Source: Crithidia fasciculata (Eukaryota > Euglenozoa > Kinetoplastea > Trypanosomatida > Trypanosomatidae). From it: a stretch of DNA of 64,000 nt. The translations under genes were made by a program, and so were the position numbers. The notes under the pieces were generated by a model. That model saw nothing but the letters and a program-made list of their open reading frames with translations. It was not told the origin of the DNA and ran no database searches. Shown piece by piece: positions 30,531 through 40,361 of the stretch. How positions within the stretch are numbered: position 1 is the stretch's first letter; every line of letters begins with the position of its first letter. The stretch spans positions 2,238,501 to 2,302,500 of the forward strand of contig CM003407.1 in the NCBI GenBank assembly GCA_000331325.2. Direction: 5' to 3'.

Positions 30531-31457
30531 TGTGAAAAAACGAGCTAATGCCACTGTGAGGGGTGTAGGTGTGTGTGCAAATAGCAAATTCAATGAAGGA
30601 GAAAAAAAACGGCGGTACGCAGAAGAAGAAAAGATGTCGCAGAAGACAGTCAGGAAAGAAAACAGCAGAAAAGACAAAGGAAAGACGAGGGGCAGAGAAC
30701 AGGTGAAGAGTGAAGTCGTTCGAAGCACAAAGACACACAGAAGAGAAGAAAAGATACGCGCGAGGGGCAGAGGAAATCGACACCATCTTCCTTCTTGCCG
30801 GCTCATTTGCGGTGCAGCTGAAGAGGTGTACAGAATCGCGAAAATGTACAACTCCGACCATTTCTCAAGCACGACGCAGCGAAGACGAACGTAGTCGCCT
30901 GTCATGCACACGCGCTCGTGTGGAGAACGCCTTTGAACTGACAACACTTCAGGTCTCATGCAGTACTCTCTCTCTGTGTCCACATCGCCGCCATACGGTG
31001 CCCCTTAGAGGCGCTCGGATGGCAGAATGAGAGAAAAAGAGAGGAAGCACCGCACAGACAAGCAGAAGCTGGCAGTTATCTCGACCACTGCGCTACAAGT
31101 ATCTGCGGTTCCCAGTAACACATCCCTCCTCAAGGCGAAAAGCAGACGAGGATCCGAAGATTCGGTGCAGCCTTCGTGCAGATCTCGTGCGGCAGTAACG
31201 CACATCAGAAACAAGAATCGGCAATTATTTTTTTTGGTTATTTGGTTGAAACAGGCTCATCAGAACACAAGCGAGGTGCAACGGCGCCAGAAGGCGACGC
31301 GACAATAAACTCACCGGCCATCAAAGCAAAATGACGAAAATACTCATAAAGAAACTGAACTACGGAACCACGTTTGCACCAGCCAACTCTGATGGAGCTC
31401 CTCGCGTTCACCGAGGGGTTACGCTGAGACAGACTCGAGAGAGCGACAAAGAGCGCG
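30531..31457. other. spacer between the two L31 genes, about 0.9 kb
   Basis: The sequence between the tandem L31 genes shows no gene. Its ends do not resemble the corresponding flanks of the other copy beyond a few bases, except for a weak match of about a dozen bases next to the stop codons. It holds the 5' region of copy A and the 3' UTR of copy B. Confidence 0.6.
30554..30610 (-). promoter_or_regulatory. predicted trans-splice acceptor, L31 copy A
   Basis: On the minus strand a pyrimidine tract at 30610-30595 is followed by CA-rich sequence and the first AG at 30555-30554. This leaves a 23-nt 5' UTR, short as is usual for ribosomal protein genes. It is a prediction from sequence only. Confidence 0.5.
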
Positions 31458-32024
31458 TTACTGCTCCACGGTCTTGGTGGTCAGGCCCTTGAAGGACGCA
31501 ACCGGCACGTTCGAGATGACGGTGTAGAAGTGCTTGTGCTTGTTGCCCTCCGTCGTCTCCGACTTGCGCTGGATCATCACGCGCACGCGGCCGGGCACAC
31601 CCTTCACGCCCTTGTGCCAGATGTACGTGTTCAGAGACGCGTCGATGCGGTTGTCCTTGGTCTTCATCAGGCGGCCCACGAACGACTTGATGCGCTTGAT
31701 GGCCAGCGGAGCGCGCTTGTGGAAGGTCTTCTTCTTCAGCAGCTTCGACAGGTGGATCGTCGCCTCCATGCTCACGGCGTCCGGCTTGCGGCCGGTGCGC
31801 TTGCGCAGGGACGCGCGGGTCGCACCGCGCACGCGAGAGTTCTTCGCCGTGTTGCCCACGCCGTGAAACTGCTTGCGCTTCTCGTCGTCCATCTTCGCGA
31901 TCACGCGCTTCCAGCGCTTGTCGTCGCGGTTCTTGCGGCTCTCGGTCGCCTTCTTGCGAGCCTCGAGCAGCGCGGCCTTCTTCTCCTTGCCGAGAAGCTT
32001 CACCTTCATACCAGCGCGAACCAT
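31458..32024 (-). CDS. RPL31: Ribosomal protein L31e (eL31), copy B
   Basis: The second of two tandem L31e genes, 188 residues, encoding exactly the same protein as copy A. By eye the 567-bp coding sequences differ at two positions only: 31866 (copy A 30372), a Phe codon, and 32010 (copy A 30516), a Gly codon. Both changes are silent third-base changes. The flanking sequences are unrelated, so both genes appear to be kept alike by gene conversion or strong constraint rather than by recent duplication of a long segment. Function and domains are as for copy A. The different 3' UTRs could allow separate control of the two mRNAs. Confidence 0.95.
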   Translation of the reverse strand: MVRAGMKVKLLGKEKKAALLEARKKATESRKNRDDKRWKRVIAKMDDEKRKQFHGVGNTAKNSRVRGATRASLRKRTGRKPDAVSMEATIHLSKLLKKKTFHKRAPLAIKRIKSFVGRLMKTKDNRIDASLNTYIWHKGVKGVPGRVRVMIQRKSETTEGNKHKHFYTVISNVPVASFKGLTTKTVEQ

Positions 32025-32685
32025 TGTGGAAAACGGCGTTGCGTAGTGACCTTGTTTCTGCCGTGTGTGTATGTGAGTGTGATGGGTGGAGGAGAAAATG
32101 TGTAGCAAAGGCGTTGGCGCATAGAGAGAAAAAACAAATCGGAGAAGTGAAGTACGGTGGAAAGGTGGGCAAGTTGAAGTAAGCAAGTATTGGAGGGCAA
32201 GAAAAGTCGGACAAGAGCGGCACCAGGCGCAACCACGCGCTATGTTACAACATGCTTCTCTCGGTCTCCATCAAAGAAAGAAAACACGAGCTAATGAGAC
32301 AGCGGCAGAGGAACGGTGTTCGAAGCTTAATAACCAGCCCTTCTCTGTCGTATTTCTTTTTTTTTCTGTTTTTTTGGAATACCATTTTGGTACGATACGG
32401 TTCAAAACGCGTAAACCTACCTTGAACAACCCGCCTTGTTAAACTCGCAGCAGTGGAACACTGCTGTCTTTTTGTTTTATTTTTTCCTCCCCTTGCGTTT
32501 TTGAGAGGCAACGAGCGCGAAGGAGCGAGCAGGCGCGGTAATAGCAAAAAGCGAGCGCGAAGGAAACCAATAAAAAAAAAGCCGCAACAACATTAAAGAG
32601 AAAGAGAGAGATGTGCACCACATCGGATAATCCATGTCGTGCGTGTGTACTGTACATATGTAAAAAAAAAAAAAAAAGGAGCAGC
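32025..32685. other. intergenic spacer, about 0.7 kb
   Basis: Spacer between L31 copy B and the WD40 gene. An A run of 16 lies at about 32662-32677, just before the WD40 stop, in the region of its 3' UTR. No gene was seen. Confidence 0.5.
32058..32099 (-). promoter_or_regulatory. predicted trans-splice acceptor, L31 copy B
   Basis: On the minus strand a CT-rich tract at 32099-32083 and CA repeats precede the first AG at 32059-32058, giving a 33-nt 5' UTR. Its arrangement is like that of copy A although the sequences differ. Confidence 0.5.
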
Positions 32686-34566
32686 TTAGTGTGCCTTGCC
32701 GAAAGTCTTCACCAGTCCCATCACCTTGCTCACGTCGTAGCGCTCTGCGCGGCCCTCGAAGTTGCCCATGACGACGTGCAGATGGCTTGACAGCTCACCA
32801 GACGGCAACGACGCTGTCCCCGCAGCATCTGCTGCACTGCCTCGCGAAGGTCTCACACCAGCTGCACCGCCGAGCGCATTGGGAAGCGCCTCGCCCACCC
32901 AACACGCCGCGGCAGACGCCATAAAGCCCGGCCCTTCCCGGTGCGTCACCTGTTTGTTCTGGCAGCTGACGTAGGCCACAGATCCGCCGTCTGACCACAC
33001 CATCAGCTCCAGTGGGGAGGCGTAGACGGCGCTGACGCCGTTTGCGGTTGGCGAGGGGCACGTCGTGGACGACGAGGCCGCCATCACCTTCGCCGCCAGC
33101 GCTGCCTTGCCGCGAAGCACCTTCGGCTTTGTCCCGGCAGCCGCAGGCTTCCCCTCTCCGCCTGTGCCACCGCTGCGGACAGACGTGACGAGGGGCTGCA
33201 CCGCACACATGCGCCACACCCACGCCCCGGGACGGAACAGCAAAATCTTTTTGAGCAGCACGAACGGCACGCCGCGCCGGAGACAGCTCCAGAGCAGCAC
33301 CTCGCCCGTAGCGTGTCCAGAGAACAGCTGCGCCTGATTGCCCGTCGCGGCGTCGCGGTTAGAGGCTAGGCAGGTGATGCGGCGTGCGTCGTAATGCAGC
33401 GTGGTGGCCAGTGGGACGGGCTCCTGCCCATCTAAGTTCCCGCCCGGCCCAGCCAGCTGACGCACGTACTCGAGTTCGGCCGGCAGTGGGCCGCAGCGAC
33501 GCTCCACCAGCGCTGCCGCCTCGGCCGACACGGCGCCGTCCATTTCCCGCTGATACGACCACCCGCCCTCCTGCGTTGGAGTGAAGGGGGTCTCGTCAGC
33601 AACAACTTCTTCCTCCCCTTCTGGCGGCTCTGCAGCGGGGTTGCACCGGCGTTTGTTGTAGGCAAAGGTGGAGAGCACCGCCCCGTGCTCGAACTGCGGC
33701 TCGTGAATGACGCTGGAGGTTTTGGCGTCCTCGTCCACATCCGACTCCCCGGTTGGGTAGCTCAGCGTGTCGTGGTAGAGCCAGTCCATGCAGTCCCACA
33801 AACACAGCGTCCCGTCCTCTTGCCCCACAGCCAGCAGCGGCACCGGTAGAGCCGCAGTCGTGCAGACGGGCACGATGGCGGTAATAAGCACCGAGTGCTG
33901 CAGGCTGCGCAGCAGTACCAGCTCTGACGAGGCGGTCGTGACGCGCAAAATGTGAATGTGCTGCAGGGACGCGGCGCAGAGCAGTGCGGCGTCGTCGGCT
34001 GCGATGGACGACATCTCCCGCTCTGGTCGGAGCGTCCCACTCCTTCCCGCAGTTTCTGGTCCGTCTCGTGTGCTGCCAGTAGGCCGAGGCAGCAGCTGCA
34101 ACGCGGTGATGGCACTAAGGCTTGGCTTGCAGATGCTCTGAGTGCGGAACGTCATCGGACTCCACACCGCCACCACGCCATCCTCGCTGCCGGTGAGCAC
34201 CCAGCGGATCTCCGACTTGATGCGCAGATCACCGTACAAACGATCGTCACCGCCTTCCGCGGCCGATGTTGGATTGGGCCGGTGCAGCGTGGGTGAGATC
34301 AGGCTGCTGCCTGCGGGCACCGATGTTGAGGGAAACGAGGCCGCGGAGTTCGCGAGTGGGAAGCAGCGGACAGCGTTCACCCACGTCGAGAGACGCAGCT
34401 GCGCGGTGAGGTGCAGCGTCGCCACGTCCCAGACAAGCACGTCGCCGCTGCTGCACGCTGCGTAGACACGTCCTCCATGTGGGTCGACATCGACGTCGTT
34501 GAGCGAGTCGGTGGCGCCGCGGTAGGCGTTGCGGTACGTGTCGAAGGACTCGGGGATGCTGCACAT
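32686..34566 (-). CDS. WD40-repeat protein of unknown role
   Basis: A 626-residue protein with scattered WD40 repeats. Clear blades include residues about 22-48 (NDVDVDPHGGRVYAACSSGD then VLVWDV), about 120-136 (RWVLTGSEDG then VVAVWS), about 229-258 (LLAVGQEDGTLCLWD), and a degenerate blade further on (FSGHATGEVLLWSCL). The blades are separated by Ser/Pro- and acid-rich insertions, so the propeller is irregular. WD40 propellers serve as scaffolds; no partner domain is present to suggest which complex. I do not recognise a specific family. The start is the first Met of the frame and leads straight into a blade. An alternating GT run (CA on the coding strand) begins 11 nt before the ATG. Confidence 0.8.
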   Translation of the reverse strand: MCSIPESFDTYRNAYRGATDSLNDVDVDPHGGRVYAACSSGDVLVWDVATLHLTAQLRLSTWVNAVRCFPLANSAASFPSTSVPAGSSLISPTLHRPNPTSAAEGGDDRLYGDLRIKSEIRWVLTGSEDGVVAVWSPMTFRTQSICKPSLSAITALQLLPRPTGSTRDGPETAGRSGTLRPEREMSSIAADDAALLCAASLQHIHILRVTTASSELVLLRSLQHSVLITAIVPVCTTAALPVPLLAVGQEDGTLCLWDCMDWLYHDTLSYPTGESDVDEDAKTSSVIHEPQFEHGAVLSTFAYNKRRCNPAAEPPEGEEEVVADETPFTPTQEGGWSYQREMDGAVSAEAAALVERRCGPLPAELEYVRQLAGPGGNLDGQEPVPLATTLHYDARRITCLASNRDAATGNQAQLFSGHATGEVLLWSCLRRGVPFVLLKKILLFRPGAWVWRMCAVQPLVTSVRSGGTGGEGKPAAAGTKPKVLRGKAALAAKVMAASSSTTCPSPTANGVSAVYASPLELMVWSDGGSVAYVSCQNKQVTHREGPGFMASAAACWVGEALPNALGGAAGVRPSRGSAADAAGTASLPSGELSSHLHVVMGNFEGRAERYDVSKVMGLVKTFGKAH

Positions 34567-36135
34567 GGGTGTGTGCGTGTGTGTGTGTGTGTGCGTGGCG
34601 TCAAAATTAACCTAAAGGAAATGGATGTAGCTTTCACGTTAGTGCGGAAAGCAGTGAAGGACGACGACGCCTGTTGACGTGTGATTTGAGGTGGAGGTGT
34701 TAAAGGCAAGAAAAAAAAAGAGCAAAAAGAACGTGGAGGGTTGTTGTTTGAGAGATGATGAACAAACGGTAAAAAATGTAGTCATACTTGTGGTACATCA
34801 GCAAATGCTTCGGGGAAAATGGGGCAGAGCGGCTATTGCGTTCAATAAGCATATTTCAGACGAATAGAGGAAGAGAGGGGGAACGTTTGATCGCGCTTGC
34901 AGTAAGAATGCACAAAGCACGCGGTAATGCTTCTTTTCGCCTCTTTCCTGAATACTTCTACTTCGTGTACTTCTTGCCCTTTTCAAGCACATAACGGCTT
35001 ATTGAACTTCAATGTGTCTTCAAACTCTCTCTCATACGAATATCTAGAAAAAGATGCGCAGTGCACACCTCCTTGTGCATCAGGCACTAGTCTCGCGCAC
35101 GCACATATATAGAAGAAGAAAAAAAAAAGGACACAAACAACCCATAAGAAAAGAAAACACATGTTACGCCGGCAGCGATGACGCACAACGAGCGAGGCTT
35201 CTGAGGAGGAGAATAGAAAACGAAGAGTGGTCCAGCCACTGAGGGAGAGAAAAAGAGCACAGCGCGGTCAATCAAGAAGGTAAAAGACAACAACAGGAGG
35301 GAAACAAATAAACATGCGGTAGACGCCTCCCTTTTTTTCTTCTCTTTAAAGACCATGTGGGCCGTAAAGAGGGGAGGAGAAACACAGGAAGAAGCGTACG
35401 TCACCTAGACGCTGTACCACAGCTGCGGTGACACAATAAGCCTGCACCACACGGGCATGTGTGTGTTGTTTGCGACTTTAGCGAGTCACCAACATTCGCA
35501 AAAATATAAAACAATAATAATAAAACATCAGGAGCAGACCTCTCAATTGAAACAAAGAAAAAAAGAAAAGATGTGTGTGCTCTACTCTAGGTGACACTGA
35601 AATGCGCGTACGTTTGATCTTTGTGTTCCATCGCGTTCTGTTGTCCACCACCATCAGGAAATCGATTGACATGTACCCTATCGTATCTTTGCAATTCACC
35701 TTTCTCCATTTATGGTGCGCAATACCTTCTTTTTTTTTTTTGCAAACAACAAGTCCGTTGCGAAATTCGGACAGAAGGTGAAGAAAGCGTGGGAAAGAGG
35801 TGTCTTCTCCCGAAACAGCACATCGGCAGCAACGCTTCGCAAAGCACGACAGCAGCGGAGAGGGATAACAGAAAGGAAAGAAATCGGCGTAGACAGCCAT
35901 AAGTGACTCTGAAAAGACAATCGAAGGTGAAGATGACGGCGGGATGGCCAGCGTAAGAGGTGGGATAAAAGTAAAAAAGAGTTCTACAAAAAAAAAACGG
36001 GAAAAAGAGTACAGTGCAAAACGTTTAAACTCAAAAACAGACAAGTTGTCATCGCCCATTCTTCGCCTCCCTCCGGCCGTCTTCCCCCTCTTTTTCCTAA
36101 ATGCTTGCTGCTTTGCTCGCAGTCCACTCTCTGCA
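34567..36135. other. intergenic spacer, about 1.6 kb
   Basis: Gene-free spacer between the WD40 gene and CFAP410. AT-rich with A and T homopolymers (for example about 35118-35128 and 35732-35743). Short, biased open frames only; no RNA gene recognised. Confidence 0.55.
34577..34593. repeat. GT dinucleotide run
   Basis: This 17-base alternating GT run (CA on the coding strand) lies within the probable 5' UTR of the WD40 gene, 11 nt before its start codon. Confidence 0.8.
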
Positions 36136-37038
36136 TCAGTAGCCCGTCATGGAGTCGATGAAGCGCCGCACCTCGTCCAGCGCCTCCGGCGACAACTCCG
36201 AGCAGAGCACCTTCACCGCCTGCACCACGCCTTCCTCCGACGGGCCACCGCCGCTCAGCGACGCAGACGAGGGAAAATCGTTTACCGCCTTGGCTCGCGC
36301 GGGGGCCGGTGGTGCACGCGGAGCCGGCGCCGGCGGAGCTGCAGCAGCAGCGGCAGCGCGCGGTGCCGCATGCGGGTCGTGATGCGAATGCGCTGGTGGC
36401 GCCTTGCGAATTGGTGCGTTGCTGCTCGCTGCTGACCCACGGCGGTGATCGGGGTTGCCGCTACCGCCGCGTCCGCCGCCAAGGCCTAAGTCAAGTTGTG
36501 CGCCACTCGCGGAGCCACGCGCCGCCCGCGCCTGCGCCTGCCGCTCCTGCACCGTCGGCGGTCGGTACCCATCCGTCGCGTCGGCGTAGCGAGAAGCTGG
36601 TGGGGCAAAGCTCAGCAGCTGTGGAAAGACAGAGAGGGCGTCGTCACGCTCCTCGTCGGTGATGTCGCGATCGTCGAGTCGCTCAAGCGGTGGAACGGCG
36701 GCGATGACGAAGCGCCGGTAGTTCGGGTCGCGACTAATGGGATTATCCGACAAGTTCAGCACCTCCAAGTACGGCAGGCGGGAGAGGTGCAGCACCTGGT
36801 TGATGTCGCGGATGTAATTCTTGCGGAGGTAGAGCTCGGTGAGCCTGCGGCAGTTCGAGATGGCGCCGAGCTCGGAGATTTCATTGAGAGACATGGAGAG
36901 CACCTCGAGGCCGGAGGCGTGGCGCAAGACGCCAATGTCTTGCAGCTGTGCGGCGCAGATGTTGAGCTTCTGGATGCGGTGGATGTCGTCCACCTTTGAC
37001 TTCTGGAGCACCAAATTGAGGGTGAGGACGCCTGCCAT
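36136..37038 (-). CDS. CFAP410: CFAP410 (C21orf2) leucine-rich-repeat ciliary protein
   Basis: A 300-residue protein. Residues 1-150 are a short leucine-rich-repeat domain that follows human C21orf2/CFAP410 closely: [10 protein letters not shown] and IHRIQKLN at the start, [26 protein letters not shown], then [15 protein letters not shown] and the LRR cap around [15 protein letters not shown]. The middle is Gly/Ala/Pro-rich and disordered. The last 30 residues ([20 protein letters not shown], then [10 protein letters not shown]) form the conserved C-terminal helix, which in trypanosome and human homologues assembles into a small helical bundle. CFAP410 localises to basal bodies and the ciliary base. 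The start MAGVLTLN puts the first repeat at the family's usual position; the frame's 47 upstream codons are Lys/Asn-rich UTR-like sequence. Confidence 0.9.
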   Translation of the reverse strand: MAGVLTLNLVLQKSKVDDIHRIQKLNICAAQLQDIGVLRHASGLEVLSMSLNEISELGAISNCRRLTELYLRKNYIRDINQVLHLSRLPYLEVLNLSDNPISRDPNYRRFVIAAVPPLERLDDRDITDEERDDALSVFPQLLSFAPPASRYADATDGYRPPTVQERQAQARAARGSASGAQLDLGLGGGRGGSGNPDHRRGSAASSNAPIRKAPPAHSHHDPHAAPRAAAAAAAPPAPAPRAPPAPARAKAVNDFPSSASLSGGGPSEEGVVQAVKVLCSELSPEALDEVRRFIDSMTGY

Positions 37039-37813
37039 GGTGCTATGTGTGGTGTTGCTGTTTTTTTTTTTCTTTTTTGGTTTCGAATGTTGTTGTTTTA
37101 CAAGATGGTAAATGTAACGGGAAAGAATGACGAAGCGAGAAATAGGATCTAGTAAACACACGCGAACACCTGACGTCAACTGCGTTTCTTTTTTTTTTTT
37201 GTTAAAAGTTTTTGAAAGGACTTTTTGTAGATGCCTCCGTCACGAGTACACTTTAATGGTTGTATTTTTAAGAAAGAGAAAATAGCGAGAAGAATAGTTG
37301 AGAGAAGAGGATGAGTAGAGCAGTCGTCGAAACGCTTGATCGTCAGAATGTAGAAAAAAAAAAGACATTGCAATTTTGTGTGTCTTTAATCGCCGAACGC
37401 GTTCTACGGTGTGCAAGACGTAGCACAAAACACCGAGCCGCTAATACCACACCTAGTATTCGAGAAATGTAAAGCTACCCACGCTTAATGATAACTACGG
37501 CAGATACTGCTCTTCAACTATTTCCAGCACCTTTCAAATTTTTTTCTTTAAATGAGCGAGCTCATGCACCAGACGTTGATGCAAACGTGTAAATCTCTCG
37601 ACGGCACGAGAGAAGGAAAGAGACGGAGAAGCGAAGACAACAGCACTCGCAAAGAAGTGTGGGAAAGGTGAGAGAGAGAAAGCGACTTAAAACTGAGTAA
37701 AGGAACCGTTTTTCTTTTTTTTCCTCTCTTAAGCGTGAATCATCACGATCGAATCTTGCCGCTGGTGCGTCCCTCTTCCTCCCGCCGGCTATTTTTTTTT
37801 TTTTCACACTTCC
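37039..37813. other. intergenic spacer, about 0.8 kb
   Basis: Spacer between CFAP410 and TRAPPC5, with T runs near 37061-37070, 37190-37200 and 37791-37804. No gene or RNA seen. Confidence 0.5.
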
Positions 37814-38440
37814 TCACGTACGCATCTTCCGCTCGCGATCCCAGACGTGCTTGGCAAAGGCGACGACAAACAACGACTGGTGCGGCTTGCTCGGCTCCGG
37901 CTGGTGGTAGGTCTGCACCTCCGCCTCGAAGCCCATCGAGAGCAGCGCGCCTTGCAGAATACCGCCCATAAAACTCGCGTAGTTCACGTTCCACCGCCCC
38001 TCGCTGTCGATGTAGTCTGGCGACGGGTGGACGTACTTAAGGACCAACGGGTCACTGTCGAAGAGAAAGAAGCGGTCGGAGTTGCTCTCGCGTTGGATGT
38101 CGCTGGCAGAGCGGCCAAACCAGCGCAGCCACAGCTTCTCCTGCAGGAGCTTGAGAACGGCGTCGATGGTGAGCGGGCGGCGCTGCAGATCTACTGGGTC
38201 ACGCACAGAGGAGAGCATGATGAGACGGGTGCCAACGTGCGCGCCGAGTGCGGTCAGGCGCGCCTCCACCTCCTCCACGTTCTTCACTTTTGTTGGGAAC
38301 GTGTAAGCGCGAATGCACAGCTCGGAGAAGAGAAAGCTGAAGGCAGAGAGGGCCACCTGCGTGTGCTCGCTGGACGACATGTCAGCGCCGCCCTTGTCAC
38401 CGGCAACTTTCCCCGTCGCCACCACGCGTGGACGAGACAT
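37814..38440 (-). CDS. TRAPPC5: TRAPP subunit TRAPPC5/Trs31 (Bet3 family)
   Basis: A 208-residue protein of normal length for TRAPPC5/Trs31, a core subunit of the TRAPP tethering complexes that activate Rab1/Ypt1 in ER-to-Golgi traffic. Matches to the family include VALSAFSFLFSELC, VEEVEARLTALGAHVG, the VLKLLQEKLWLRWFGRSASD stretch, FFLFDSDPLVLKYV, and NYASFMGGILQGALLSMGF near the C-terminus. An in-frame Met 21 codons further in (MSSSEH) is an alternative start and would better fit the short N-terminus of other family members. The first Met of the open frame, 21 codons upstream, is less likely because its codons look like UTR. The assignment is strong; the exact start is not. Confidence 0.9.
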   Translation of the reverse strand: MSRPRVVATGKVAGDKGGADMSSSEHTQVALSAFSFLFSELCIRAYTFPTKVKNVEEVEARLTALGAHVGTRLIMLSSVRDPVDLQRRPLTIDAVLKLLQEKLWLRWFGRSASDIQRESNSDRFFLFDSDPLVLKYVHPSPDYIDSEGRWNVNYASFMGGILQGALLSMGFEAEVQTYHQPEPSKPHQSLFVVAFAKHVWDRERKMRT

Positions 38441-40361
38441 GACGTGGTTGTTCTCTTCACTATACGACTGCTGACAGCTGTTTCCTTTGTCTTGTTTTGT
38501 CAAGGTAAGCGTGCTGCTGGTATAAGCCGTTTCAAGTGTTGAAAGAAAGAGAAAATAGATAAGCGGATGTCAGGACAGCAAATCGTGTGGGTGATCCTGT
38601 AGAGCAGCGCAATGTGTGTGCGTGTGTGCGTGTGTGTGCGGTGGGAGTGGTACCTTTAATCAGAGAACTAAGAACATGCAGCCACTCCGTACATACAAAA
38701 AATGGTTTTGGTTCACTGTCACGCGCTGAAAGAGAAGGCGAAGAAGAAGGAGAAGCGCAAGACAACCGTTGTCAAGCAGGGTAGAGTGTGAAGATGAAAC
38801 AGAGCTCTGCATTGATATTTATGTATTTTTGAAATGCGTGCAATCATTTCTGCTCGCAAAATTACCTCTCGATAAGCAGAAGCATAAACTCGGCTCCGCA
38901 CGCCGCTCATCGACAAGAGCAGCGGAAGCGACACCCAAGGAATCCTGCATAAGCTCTTTGCCACCACCAAGGTCAGGAAGCTCCTCTTGCATGCATTTTT
39001 TCCCACCGCGAAGTCCCTCACCTCGTTTACATGTCTTCCAGATTCAAAAAATTGGAAAGAACAGAAAGGTAACGCTTCAAATTTGATTTTTTTGTTGTTT
39101 TTCGTTCAAAAAGCTCTCTTTGTGGGCAACTCAAGGCAGTCTCTGCACGTTCGCTATCAAAAAAAGAAACAAAAGACAGTAAAATAAGCAAACACAAAAT
39201 GCTCTCACAACCACAACGAGAAAATGGGAATAGGTAACAAAAAAAGAAAGAGGAAAAAACAAGAGGCCGAAATGACCGGGGAAACAAAGAAAGAAAAGTT
39301 AAATTTAACAAAAGATTGCATACAACGGAAGAGGTAAACTCCAGCCTCTCCCACACACAACCCAGTGTTCTCTTCTCCTCAGCCAGCTACACAGACACCT
39401 CTCATTTAGCTCTTAAAAGTCTCACCAAAGTAGTCAAGTCTGCCCAACAACCGGAGTCCTTTTCACCCTTTTCCTACACCTGAAAAAAAAAGTAAACACG
39501 GATAAAGAAAAAAAATAATGGGTCCGCTTTACTTGGAAGCTTCCCCGTTAATCATTAACACAGAGAGAGAAAGTGAGGGAGAAAAGTGAGGTTCACATCG
39601 CGAGTTGCCAAACACGAGGAGAGGGTTCTCAATAGGCACAGGGAACACAAGAGGACTTCGCTCCCGTGTCATTTTTTATAAATATGTGCTTTCTTTCGCT
39701 CTGGTTGCCGTAGCAGATTTCACAAAAGGAAATAAAGAGAAAAAAGGAAAGCTGAACTTAGACTGATGCGAAGGAGAAAAAAAAAATCGACAATGGCAGT
39801 GAGTCTACTAATTAAATGCTTTGCGAGACACGTTACGGCGAATTGCGACGAAGACAAGAAATAGGAACTCATCTCAGTTTCACTTGCAACTTCGCTCGTC
39901 AACCTGTTGCGCTCGTCAAGGGTCCCTATTCTAGTAAGCAAAAGAGAGAAAGAGGAAATATGAGAAAAAAAATTGAGCAACTCTCCTGTACACTTTTTTT
40001 GGAGGAGTGTTCATCATTTGATGGGGGACTTACGACCGAAGCACACTATCCTACAATGCAAAAGGTGTGTGCGTTCAGCCGAAAGCCCCCAAAACACACC
40101 AGGTACCAGCGCTGTAAAGTTCCCTCTCTTTATTTTCTTCTCTTTTTCTCTCTCAGAAGCGCATTCCACTTCCGACCCGATTCTTCGCTTTCTCAGTTAT
40201 CGCACAGACGCCGCTTTCCACCTAGCGCACATGCCAGACACATCGTTTCTGCGCTTCCTTTTCGTTCTCGCTCCCTCACTCTCTTCCGCCACTCCCTGCA
40301 GCAGCACCAAGTGCACGCTGATAAAACGGAGTGGCTGTCTCTTTGCTTTCCTCGTGTCACC
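38441..40361. other. intergenic spacer, about 1.9 kb
   Basis: Gene-free spacer between TRAPPC5 and the mitochondrial carrier. AT-rich with A runs. A CT-rich plus-strand patch is near 40127-40160. A long open frame on the plus strand runs into the carrier gene and is its antisense shadow. No RNA gene recognised. Confidence 0.55.

Noticed and set aside
30531-30983. N-terminal extension of L31 copy A in the same frame
   Set aside because: The added residues are hydrophobic and Phe/Ser-rich like translated pyrimidine tract, are not shared with copy B, and lie upstream of a likely splice acceptor.
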